Of a DNA stretch of 64,000 bases, positions 15,581 to 24,200 are shown in pieces. Source of the DNA: Salinivenus lutea (GTDB lineage Bacteria > Bacteroidota > Rhodothermia > Rhodothermales > Salinibacteraceae). A program made the position numbers and the translations under genes. The stretch lies in contig NCRC01000007.1 of the NCBI GenBank assembly GCA_002894685.1, positions 62,001 to 126,000 on the forward strand. The letters are read 5' to 3'. The notes under the pieces were generated by a model. That model made no database searches, was not told where the DNA came from, and saw only the letters and a list, made by a program, of their open reading frames with translations. Numbering within the stretch: the stretch's first letter is position 1; each line of letters starts with the position of its first letter.

Positions 15581-16390
15581 TCAGGCAAGCGTATACATGT
15601 CCGGACGCCGATCGGCGAGCACGTCGTTGTATTGATTAATGTGCCGGTCGCGGGCCTCGGCCGGGTCCACCTCCACGGTTCCCACCCCCTCGGCCTCCGC
15701 CCCGGCCCGCTGGAGAATATTCCCGTCCGGGTCACATATCTCACTCTGGCCAATGAACTGAAGGGTCTCGTCTTCTCGCTGCTCCCTTCCAGTCCGATTC
15801 GCCGTAATCGTAAACACGTGGTTCTCGCGGGCCCGGACCGGCATCGAATCCGGGCAATGGGGCAGCACGAGATTGGACGGGTGGGCAATCACGTCCGCCC
15901 CCTTTACGGCCAGCGTCCGCGCCGCTTCGGGGAAGTACCAGTCGAAGCACACCATGACGCCCAACCGGTAGCTGGTACCGTTGGACTCCACCTCCAAGAC
16001 CGGAAACCCGAGATCGCCGGGCGCAAACAGGTCCTTTTCCTGATAAAACAGATGGACCTTCCGGTACACAGCCACCTCCCCGTCTGGGGACGCGACGGCG
16101 GCACTGTTGTATACCAGATCGCCCTCCTGCTCCGGAAGGCCGGCCACGACGGTAGCATTCAGGTCGGCCGCCCAGCGCCGCAACGCATCCGTGGTAGCCC
16201 CCTCAGGAACGGGCTCCGCAACCTCAGCGAGGTCATCCTGCGACTGAAAGAAATATCCGGAGGTAAAGAGCTCGGGCAACACCAGCAAATCCGTCTCGAC
16301 GCCCTGAATCATCTCCGCAACCCGAGCACGGTTGCGGTCCGGCTCCAGGTAGGAAGGCGAAAACTGTAGATACGAAGCACGCACAGCCAC
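15581..16390 (-). CDS. Carbon-nitrogen hydrolase (nitrilase superfamily)
   Basis: 269 residues with the full Glu-Lys-Cys triad: Glu40 (LVLPELF), Lys111 (YRKVHLF) and Cys148 (VMVCFDW). The superfamily cleaves amide or nitrile C-N bonds; members of this size include omega-amidases, carbamoylputrescine amidases and aliphatic amidases. The motif DWYFPEAARTLAVKGAD is common to the amidase branches, so an amidase is more likely than a true nitrilase. It is convergent with purC (21-base gap) and downstream of the peroxiredoxin terminator, so it is probably transcribed alone. Confidence 0.9.
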   Translation of the reverse strand: MAVRASYLQFSPSYLEPDRNRARVAEMIQGVETDLLVLPELFTSGYFFQSQDDLAEVAEPVPEGATTDALRRWAADLNATVVAGLPEQEGDLVYNSAAVASPDGEVAVYRKVHLFYQEKDLFAPGDLGFPVLEVESNGTSYRLGVMVCFDWYFPEAARTLAVKGADVIAHPSNLVLPHCPDSMPVRARENHVFTITANRTGREQREDETLQFIGQSEICDPDGNILQRAGAEAEGVGTVEVDPAEARDRHINQYNDVLADRRPDMYTLA

Positions 16391-16410
16391 AAATCAGCAA
16401 TCTAGGAAAG

Positions 16411-16456
16411 AAAAAGGCCGCCTGGCGTCAGGGCCCTCCAGCCCATGCCAGGCGAC
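16411..16456 (-). terminator. Terminator downstream of the peroxiredoxin gene
   Basis: On the minus strand GTCGCCTGGC (from 16456) pairs with GCCAGGCGGC (ending at 16417) with one G-U pair, followed directly by TTTTTCTTT. It ends the peroxiredoxin transcript before the nitrilase start at 16390. Confidence 0.85.
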
Positions 16457-16576
16457 CACATGTTTACATCAAATCGTCGGCCGCGAGCAACGGCGCGGGA
16501 TGATGGATTACCAAAGGGTAGTTGAGAACACGGGACAGCGTCAAGTTCGTGGGCCTATGGGCAGGCAAACGCACTA

Positions 16577-16588
16577 TGCAATAACGGA
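16577..16588 (+). repeat. Copy 2 of the 12-base repeat TGCAATAACGGA
   Basis: Exact TGCAATAACGGA, intergenic, between the peroxiredoxin stop (16634) and its terminator. Same orientation as the other three copies. Confidence 0.5.
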
Positions 16589-16633
16589 ACCCGTGCGCTC
16601 TGTTCGCCTTCGGCGCGCACGTCGGACCGGAGC

Positions 16634-17110
16634 CTAGAGCTGCTCGAGAGCCGCCTGGATCGCATCAAAGTCCGGCGTCTTTCCCGCGTTATCCAATACC
16701 TCAGCGTACTGGATGTGCCCGTCCGGGTCGACCACGAATGCGGCGCGCTTCGCAATGCGGTCCAGGTTCATATCTGTGAAGTTGCGGTCGTACTTCGCGC
16801 CGTAGGACGCACAAACCTCCGCGTCGTGATCACTCAGGAGCGGAAAACTCAGGTGTTCAGACGACCGGAATTCGTCGAGGACGGCCGGGGCGTCCGTGGA
16901 GATTCCCACCACCTCTGCTCCATCGTAAGATTCCAGATCGTTGTTTACCGTATTGAGTTCGGTCGTGCAGACGCTCGTAAACGCCCCTGGGAAAAAGAGC
17001 AGAACCACAGGCTGGCCTCGCTGCTCCGACAGACGCCAGGGCGTGCCGTCGTGCGTGTAGAGCTGAAAATCGGGGGCGGCGTCTCCAACCGAAAGTGTCG
17101 TATTCGCCAT
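16634..17110 (-). CDS. Peroxiredoxin (AhpC/TSA family)
   Basis: 158 residues from ATG 17110; longer in-frame starts add 51 unrelated residues. The peroxidatic cysteine is Cys48 in FFPGAFTSVCTTE, within the PxxxTxxC pattern. A second cysteine, Cys100 (DAEVCASYGAKYDR), could serve as resolving cysteine as in some BCP-type enzymes. The closest subtypes by eye are AhpE/BCP. It should reduce hydrogen peroxide and organic hydroperoxides in the cytoplasm. It follows the LolC/E-type permease gene on the same strand with a 40-base gap and has its own terminator at 16411-16456. Confidence 0.92.
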   Translation of the reverse strand: MANTTLSVGDAAPDFQLYTHDGTPWRLSEQRGQPVVLLFFPGAFTSVCTTELNTVNNDLESYDGAEVVGISTDAPAVLDEFRSSEHLSFPLLSDHDAEVCASYGAKYDRNFTDMNLDRIAKRAAFVVDPDGHIQYAEVLDNAGKTPDFDAIQAALEQL

Positions 17111-17150
17111 ATCGAGTTTGAATGGATTGGGTACTAGAAAAACGATGTAG

Positions 17151-18413
17151 CTACTGAAAACGAATCGCCCGCACCGGCTCAATGCGTGCAGCAACCCGGG
17201 CCGGAATGTACGCGGCAGTCGCACAAAGGAGAATTGCGACTCCGTTGACAAGCAGGTAATCAAACAAATTCAACTGAATGGGGGCCGTGGTCATGTAGTA
17301 GGCCTCCGCCGGGAGTGGGATCAGCGCGTACTGTTGCTGCAATACCGAGAGCCCAAACGCAGTGACGGAGCCGATCGTGGCCCCGGCAACCCCAATCAGC
17401 ACGCCCACCAGCAGAAAAAGGCGTTTCAGCCCGCCCTGAGAGACGCCCAGGCTCTGCAGGACGCCAATCTCGCGGGTCTTCTCCAAAATCATCATAAGGA
17501 GCGCCCCGATGATGTTGAAGGCCGCCACAATGACGATCACCCCAATGACCAGAGGGATAATGCTCTGCTGCAAATCCACCCAGGCAAAGAGCGACGAGAA
17601 CGGCTGAATTTGGTAAATCGTGCGGGCCGAGACTGGAAAGCCGAACGTGTTTTCAATTCCGGCCGCCAGGGAATCTGCGCGTGAAATATCGGTCGTCGTC
17701 AGGTCAAACCGGGACACCTCCCCCTGCCCGAACCCCGCCAGGGACTGTGCGACAGACAGCCCGGTAAACACATACGTGTCATCGATGTTGGTCATCGACG
17801 TTTCGTAGATGCCTTCAACCCGAAACTGGCGGACCCGGGGGCGCTGAATCCCCATTGCGCTCCCCTCCGAGCTGTCGCCGTTCAGGAGGGAGAACGCGGC
17901 CACCTGGTCGCCGACCGCAAGCCCCAACCGCTCGGCGAGGGCCGCCCCCACGACGAGGGGCGGCGGGCCATCGGTCTGCGCCGTCAGCCGAAACGTCCCC
18001 TCCTGAATCCGCCCTTCCATGTATTGCGGCACCGTCCGGTTGCCGAGCATCACCACCCCGTCGATCGACGTGTTCGAGCGACGAAGAAGCACCAAGTTCT
18101 CCACGACGGGCGACACCTGCGCGATGCCGTCGACCTCGCCCAGCCGACGCTCAAGAGAGGCCGCCTCCGACAACGGCTCGTCCTCGACGAAGCTCTGCAC
18201 CTGAATGTGGGCCCCAAACCCTATAATTTTATCCGTGATCTCCTGGCTGAACCCCCGCACGATGGCGAGAGACAGGAGCAGGGCCGCAACGCCCAGCGCC
18301 ACCCCGCCAATCGCCACGTAGGTCACGAACCGGAGAAAACTGCGCCCCTCCGCCTGCCCCTCAGCCCCCCAGAGGTATCGCAGGGCCACAAAACGTTCAA
18401 ATTGAAAAGACAC
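17151..18413 (-). CDS. LolC/LolE-type ABC transporter permease (FtsX family)
   Basis: 420 residues with the MacB/FtsX four-helix layout: one transmembrane helix near residues 27-55, a large periplasmic domain (about 60-280) and three C-terminal helices (about 283-312, 325-355 and 385-410). The segment ILEKTREIGVLQSLGVSQGGLKRLFL is the cytoplasmic coupling signature. Proteins of this type pair with an ATPase (LolD) to release lipoproteins from the inner membrane to the LolA carrier. No ATPase gene is adjacent, so the partner must be encoded elsewhere. The gene is divergent from the P5C dehydrogenase gene. Confidence 0.88.
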   Translation of the reverse strand: MSFQFERFVALRYLWGAEGQAEGRSFLRFVTYVAIGGVALGVAALLLSLAIVRGFSQEITDKIIGFGAHIQVQSFVEDEPLSEAASLERRLGEVDGIAQVSPVVENLVLLRRSNTSIDGVVMLGNRTVPQYMEGRIQEGTFRLTAQTDGPPPLVVGAALAERLGLAVGDQVAAFSLLNGDSSEGSAMGIQRPRVRQFRVEGIYETSMTNIDDTYVFTGLSVAQSLAGFGQGEVSRFDLTTTDISRADSLAAGIENTFGFPVSARTIYQIQPFSSLFAWVDLQQSIIPLVIGVIVIVAAFNIIGALLMMILEKTREIGVLQSLGVSQGGLKRLFLLVGVLIGVAGATIGSVTAFGLSVLQQQYALIPLPAEAYYMTTAPIQLNLFDYLLVNGVAILLCATAAYIPARVAARIEPVRAIRFQ

Positions 18414-18578
18414 GGCAACGCAACACCTTCACGGAAAACGATCTCATCTCTCAACGGGCCTGGGCGACAGGAGTTGTGCCCTGCCCAGGTGGAACCGGTT
18501 CCGAACAAGCCCCGAATCGGCCCCGTTGAGTATTCCTCCTTTCCAAGAACGGTTTCGCACACCAAGCCACTGCTCAAT

Positions 18579-20270
18579 ATGACCAACGCGCACGCCACCA
18601 CGCCCCCTCCGGAGAATGAACCGACCCTCTCTTATGCCCCTGGCTCCGACGAGCGCCGGGCGGTGCAGGAGCGTCTGACGGAGCTCCGCAACCAGGTGGT
18701 GGACATCCCCGCGATCATTGATGGGGACCCGGTCGAGACGGGCTCCACAACAACAGTTTCGCCGCCTCACGACCACGAGCACACGCTGGGCCACGTGCAT
18801 CAGTCGGGGCGCGACGAGGTCGAGCAGGCCATTGCGGCCGCCCAGAAAGCCAAGGCCGAGTGGGCCGCGATGAGCTTTGAGGACCGGGCCGCCATTTTCC
18901 TCCGGGCCGCGGATCTGCTCGCCGGTCCCTACCGGGACACCATCAATGCCGCCACCATGCTCGGGCAGGGAAAGAACATACACCAGGCCGAGATCGACGC
19001 AGCCTGCGAGCTGATCGACTTCCTCCGCTTCAACGTCCACTTTGCGGAGCAGATCTACAAGGATCAGCCCAATAGCTCCTCGGGCGTCTGGAATCAGATG
19101 CAGTACCGGCCGCTGGAGGGCTTCGTGCTGGCCGTCACCCCCTTCAACTTTACCGCCATCCAGGGCAACCTCCCCACCGCCCCGGCGCTCATGGGGAATA
19201 CGGTGCTCTGGAAACCCGCCTCGCGCTCCGTCTACTCCGCCTACTTCACGTACAAGGTGCTGGAGGAGGCCGGCCTCCCGCCCGGCGTCATCAACATGCT
19301 GCCGGCGGATGACGGCGCTGCCGTCGGCACGCCCGCGCTCAAATCCGAGCACTTCGCCGGCCTGCACTTCACGGGATCCCAGGCAACGTTCGACCACCTC
19401 TGGTCCACGATTGGGGACAACCTGGACCGCTACAATACCTACCCGACCGTCGTCGGGGAAACCGGGGGCAAAGACTTCATCGTTGCCCACCCGTCGGCCG
19501 ATGTGGAGCAGACCGCCACCGCGATCGTCCGCGGCTCCTTCGAGTACCAGGGGCAGAAATGCTCGGCGTCCTCCCGGCTCTACCTTCCCGAGTCCCTCTG
19601 GCCCGACCTCAAAGACGAACTCCGCAATCAGATCGACGAGATCACGGTCGGGCCCCCGGAAGACTTTACCAACTTCGTCAACGCCGTTATCGACGAACGG
19701 GCCTTCAATAAAATCGCCGGGTATATCGACTACGCCCGCGAAGACGACGACTCCACAATTCTCGTGGGCGGAGACTACGACGACTCCACCGGATACTTTA
19801 TCGAGCCGACGGTCGTGGTCACCACCGACCCGAAGCACAAGTGCATGCGGGAAGAGATCTTCGGCCCGGTAACCACCGTCTACGTCTACCCCGACGACGA
19901 ATTTGCCTCCACCCTCTCCCTCGTCGACGAGACGTCGCCCTACGGACTTACCGGGGCCATCTTTGCGGAGGACCGTACGGCCATTCGGCTCGCGTCCGAC
20001 GTATTGGAGCAAGCCGCCGGCAACTTTTACATCAACGACAAACCCACCGGGGCGGTCGTGGGACAGCAGCCCTTTGGAGGGGCCCGCAAGTCCGGGACCA
20101 ACGACAAGGCCGGCTCCGCATACAATTTGATGCAGTGGGTCTCCCCCCGGGCCATCAAGGAAAACTTTAACCCCCCGCGGCATTTTGGGTACGAGTGGAA
20201 CCAGCCCGACCTTGAGGAACGGTCGAGCGTGACCCGAACCGAGGCCGGGGACGGCTCCGTGTCCGCGTAG
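18579..20270 (+). CDS. pruA: L-glutamate gamma-semialdehyde (1-pyrroline-5-carboxylate) dehydrogenase
   Basis: 563 residues from ATG 18579. An aldehyde dehydrogenase with catalytic Cys328 (YQGQKCSASSR), general base Glu294 (VVGETGGKDF), and the P5CDH-type stretches TPFNFTAIQGNLPTAPALMG and FGGARKSGTNDKAGS. It oxidises glutamate semialdehyde to glutamate with NAD, the second step of proline breakdown. It is the stand-alone form related to the mitochondrial enzyme, with no proline dehydrogenase domain; none is encoded beside it. The open frame extends upstream to 18024 but that part overlaps the permease gene antisense and has no homology. A strong terminator follows. Confidence 0.95.
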   Translation: MTNAHATTPPPENEPTLSYAPGSDERRAVQERLTELRNQVVDIPAIIDGDPVETGSTTTVSPPHDHEHTLGHVHQSGRDEVEQAIAAAQKAKAEWAAMSFEDRAAIFLRAADLLAGPYRDTINAATMLGQGKNIHQAEIDAACELIDFLRFNVHFAEQIYKDQPNSSSGVWNQMQYRPLEGFVLAVTPFNFTAIQGNLPTAPALMGNTVLWKPASRSVYSAYFTYKVLEEAGLPPGVINMLPADDGAAVGTPALKSEHFAGLHFTGSQATFDHLWSTIGDNLDRYNTYPTVVGETGGKDFIVAHPSADVEQTATAIVRGSFEYQGQKCSASSRLYLPESLWPDLKDELRNQIDEITVGPPEDFTNFVNAVIDERAFNKIAGYIDYAREDDDSTILVGGDYDDSTGYFIEPTVVVTTDPKHKCMREEIFGPVTTVYVYPDDEFASTLSLVDETSPYGLTGAIFAEDRTAIRLASDVLEQAAGNFYINDKPTGAVVGQQPFGGARKSGTNDKAGSAYNLMQWVSPRAIKENFNPPRHFGYEWNQPDLEERSSVTRTEAGDGSVSA

Positions 20271-20312
20271 ACTTTGCAATAGCGCCCCTTCCATCGGGAC
20301 AGTTGCGGAGTC

Positions 20313-20378
20313 GAGTCCGGGGGAAAAGAGCCCACGCGCTCCTACGACAGCGTGGACTCTGCCCCCGGATTCTTCTTG
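20313..20378 (+). terminator. Long terminator after pruA
   Basis: GAGTCCGGGGG (20313-20323) pairs with CCCCCGGATTC (20362-20372), with one G-U pair; inside it CCACGC (20332-20337) pairs with GCGTGG (20350-20355). A short pyrimidine tail (TTCTT) follows. It starts 43 bases past the pruA stop. Confidence 0.75.
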
Positions 20379-20397
20379 ACAAAAGCGACTCCCCAGC

Positions 20398-20886
20398 GTG
20401 GCGAGCACCTTCCAAAGCGTTGACCATCCGGGCGATACCCCAGCATCCGCCGTGTATTCTCGGGCCCTGGCGCGCCCAATTGGGGTGTGCCTGGTCCCGG
20501 TCATGCTGGGCGCAGCGGCCGCGGCGCTTCAGGGACAGCCCGTGTGGGGCTACCTGATTTGGGGCCTCCCCAGTGCTCTCGTCGCCGCAACGCTGTGGAC
20601 CCAGTTCCGGCTGATGCGCACGCCTGTCGAGTTGCACCTCCGTTCAGGGCAGGCCGCCATCCAAAGCCTGCACGAAGTCATGCACGGGCAGTCCCCAACC
20701 TGGCATGCCCTACATCACGTCCGCGCCGGTCGCTGGGACGTTGAATTGTCCGTCGGGTGGCGCACCTATTCCTTTCGGCCGGCAGAGTGGCCGCAGTACG
20801 AGCAGCTTCGAGACGCGGCCCAGAAAGCATTTCGCTCGCCGCAGGGAGCGGCCCAGCAGTCGACTCCTTCTCCTTCCCGGAGCTAA
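20398..20886 (+). CDS. Small membrane protein, unknown function
   Basis: 162 residues. Two predicted transmembrane helices near residues 27-45 (PIGVCLVPVMLGAAAAALQG) and 48-67 (VWGYLIWGLPSALVAATLW) are followed by a soluble domain of about 95 residues containing an HALHHVRAGRWDVELSVGW segment. I do not recognise the family; the topology resembles small PH-like or bacterial two-helix membrane proteins. The start at 20398 is the first in-frame candidate after the pruA terminator. An internal start closer to the first helix is possible. Confidence 0.6.
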   Translation: MASTFQSVDHPGDTPASAVYSRALARPIGVCLVPVMLGAAAAALQGQPVWGYLIWGLPSALVAATLWTQFRLMRTPVELHLRSGQAAIQSLHEVMHGQSPTWHALHHVRAGRWDVELSVGWRTYSFRPAEWPQYEQLRDAAQKAFRSPQGAAQQSTPSPSRS

Positions 20887-20899
20887 TGGCCGAAAGACC

Positions 20900-21154
20900 T
20901 TAGCTTGCAATAACGGAGGTAGACATCGCGGGAAGCGACACACCGACTGCCCCCGGCGAAGCAAAGGCAACGGACGGTGTCTCCATCACCTGAACACTGC
21001 TGCTTGGGCGGCCCGGGGGCTCCGGGAAATTATTGTCCTCGCTTTCGTCTCCACTTCCGAGGAGTCCACACCCGGTTGCGGCACTGAGCAGAACGAGCAG
21101 TCCCCCCATCACGACGAGGCGGGACGCGCTGTACATGGGATCAGGAAGATGCAT
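20900..21154 (-). CDS. Small putative lipoprotein
   Basis: 84 residues (or 78 from the second Met at 21136). The N-terminus has a hydrophobic stretch ending in a lipobox, LLVLLSAATGC, so the mature protein would be about 55 residues anchored by lipid, with a Ser/Pro/Glu-rich tail. No family is recognised. It sits alone downstream of the GH13 gene's terminus in a region with few alternatives. Small size and low complexity keep confidence moderate. Confidence 0.45.
   Translation of the reverse strand: MHLPDPMYSASRLVVMGGLLVLLSAATGCGLLGSGDESEDNNFPEPPGRPSSSVQVMETPSVAFASPGAVGVSLPAMSTSVIAS
20906..20917 (+). repeat. Copy 3 of the 12-base repeat TGCAATAACGGA
   Basis: Exact TGCAATAACGGA near the 3' end of the small lipoprotein gene (read on the minus strand as Ser-Val-Ile-Ala). 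Same orientation as the other copies. Confidence 0.5.
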
Positions 21155-21212
21155 AAGACCCGGAATTCTTGCTCGGGGAGAATGGTAGAGGGCGGATTTT
21201 CCTGCGGTGCGC

Positions 21213-24200
21213 TTAGCGGATGACGGTCATCTTTTGCGTCCGGCTGGTCCCGTCCATGCTCACCCGCAGGATATAGACCCCACTGGAGATGCCCCCACCC
21301 GACTGCGATCCTGGGCTCCAATCAAGACGGTGTAGACCTTCTTCCTGGTGCCCATCGACGAGCGTGCTCACACGACGGCCCAGAATATCAAACACCTCGA
21401 CGGTCACGGTGCCGGCCTCCGGGAGTGTGTACTCGACAGTTGTGCGCTCCCGAAACGGATTCGGATAGTTCGTCCACAACTTCAACTCATCCGGCACCAG
21501 CTCGGACTGCTTCTTCTCTACGTACGCGTCCGTGCCCGCGAGGAGCGTGAGGGTCGTCTCCTCAGTTTTCGGGCTGAGTTCGACCTGCTGCTGGCTGCGA
21601 AGGTCGAACGACGCTCCCGTCTGCCGATTGATCAGACGCAGGGACTCAAATTGGGACGGGAGTCGATCGGTCTCGAGAGTCATCACGATGGGCTGCTCCG
21701 TCTGTCCGCGCAGTCGGAGATCGAAGGTATTCCCTTCGTCCGAGGTGCCCTGAACGGAGCGCATAAGCTCGTTCGTCCGGGACGAAGTATCCGACGAAGC
21801 CCGAACGCGTAGACTCACGGTCTCGAATCGACTCGGCGGCGCCAGCACGTCCTCTTTCCCTACCCCATCGTCGGCATTCGCCGCACGGCCGACCCGAACA
21901 CGGGATGCCGTATTGTCCGGGCCTTCGGCGGCAAGGGTGAGGAGGGCCGCAGATTCTGTGTAGGACTCGGAGCCAGACGAGGACGTGGCGCTGTAGGGAA
22001 TCCGGAGCTGCGAGCGTCCCCCTCGGTTGTGGAAGTAAAACGCCTCTCCTTTTCGGGCCGAGGAGAAGGTCGTGGCCTGCTGGAAGGCCCCGTCGAAGCG
22101 CCAGATTGGCTGTAAGTCGCCCCCGTTGGCGGCCTCGACCTGTCCCCAATCCACATCTTTATCGAGGGGATTGGAGATGATATTCCACCCGTCGCGGAGG
22201 GAGACGACGGCCGCCAGTCCAGCGGTGGTCGTTCGGAGGGGCACCGTGGACACCTCGTCCTGCACAGACCAGGAGGAATCGCTGATCGCCCAGAAGCCGC
22301 GGCCGGGGCGAAATTCAAAGCTCGACGACCCATCGAATGCCTCGAAGAAGTCCGACTCCGAGCCGTTGTCCCGGTATACCTGCCAATCCTCGCCCGCCTG
22401 TCCCGAAAAGGTTGCCCCGACCCCTCGTCGAACATCCCCCGGGAGAGCGACGAGTCGATAATCGGAGGAGGACGAGCGCTCCCCAAATGACTGCGAAATC
22501 CCCACCGAGAGCGTTTCCGGATACAGCAGGCCACTCACGGACTCCGAGAGTGCGCTTCGCGCCCCATCGTTGTCGAGGGCCACCACGCGGTAGTAGTACA
22601 CCCGGTCGTCCTCCACTGTGTCGGCGTAGCTCGTGACCCCTGGGTCGAGCGTCGCAATGCGGGCATCCGTCGTGTCGAAGGACGCCTCCGTCCCCCGATA
22701 CAGCTGGTACCCCGTCACGTCCGACGAAGAACTGGCCGTCCAGGAGAGCTGAATTGATCCCGCCTCCACGTCGGCGGTTGTTGTCAAGTCCGTCGGAGGC
22801 TCGGGCGGCGGGGCGCCGGTTCCGTACGGCACCAACCCCGGCTCCGGAGTGTCGACGGGCGCATCCGTGTAAATGTGGAATTCCCCGGGGGCGAGCGGAA
22901 TGGACGCCCCCTGCTCATCGCTTTCGATCTGGAGCTCCTTTCCGGAAAAGAAGTCATACCACGACCCGGTGGACGGAAAGTCGGCGGCCACCTCCCGCGG
23001 AGTGACGCCAAAATTACCAATGATCACGACGTTCATCGACGGGTGCTGAAGCTCTATGCGACGCCCTCGCGTCTCGCTGCCCACCTGAAGGGACACGTCT
23101 GTTTCGGGGTCCGTGAACACCTCCTGTTGATTCCGGAGGTTGATAAGGGCCGACCACGTCTTGTAGAGCCGCACCCGATCCGGGCTTTGGGCCGGATCCC
23201 GGTAATCCCATCGAATCGGTTTCGGGGACGTTCGGCCCGGGGCGATCGACGGGCAGTTGTCGCCCGTTCCGTTCAAACACTGTTCTCCGTTCTCCCCGAA
23301 CCCATACCCGAGTTCCCCAAACTGCCACAGCATGCGCGGGCCGGGGACGGTAAAGAAGAAGGCCCCGACAAGCTTCTGCCGGTTGAGGGCCGTCTCCAGG
23401 GTCTGGATGTCGTACTCTCCACTCGAATTCCCTTCCGTCAAGTTTCGATACATCAGCCACTGTTCGTCGTGGCTTTCCATGTAGGTGATGTAGTTCGGCT
23501 CACTGAGGCCCCGGTTTTCGTAGTACGTATTCCGGAACCCCGACCCTTCCATCTCCCCTTTCGCAGCCTGACTGTACGGTTCATTCATGTTGTTCCAGAG
23601 CATCATTCCCCCCGTCTCGTCGGCCCGGTAGGAGGCCAATTCCTGTTCCTCCTCCGGCGCGGCAAAGTGCTCCAGAATCACGTAGGCGCTGTCGTCGACG
23701 GCCCAGATCTCGTCCGCCATGCGCTTGAGAATACCAATCCGCTCCTGATCCGGGCCGGCCCAGCTTCCGACATCGGTATAGCCCTCATTATTCGGCCCCT
23801 GAGTGAAGCCCTTCGAGAGGTCGAACCGAAACCCGTCCACGTTGAATTCTGTCAGCCAGTATTCATTGGCCCGATCGAGCCAGTACTTTGTAAATGAGCT
23901 CTCGTGGTTATTGTCGTTAAAGACATTGAAGGGGTGTTTGGCTTCCGCATTGGCCCACGGATTATCCTCGGTTGGGGGGCCAAACTCCCCTTCGTTGAAC
24001 AACCGGATGAATGGGCTCTGACCCGTCTGCTGGTTATAGACCACATCCAGGATCACCGCAATGCCTCGCTGATGGGCCAAATCGATGAACTCCTTCAGGT
24101 CTTCGGCCGGGCCGTAGTACTTATCGGTGGCAAAATAGAGCGCCGGATTGTATCCCCAGCTCTGATTCCCGTCGTACTCGCTGACGGGCATTAGCTCGAT

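Noticed and set aside
18444-20504. Long open frame antisense to pruA
   Set aside because: It mirrors the codon bias of the strong pruA gene on the other strand, has no domain signature and spans the pruA terminator.
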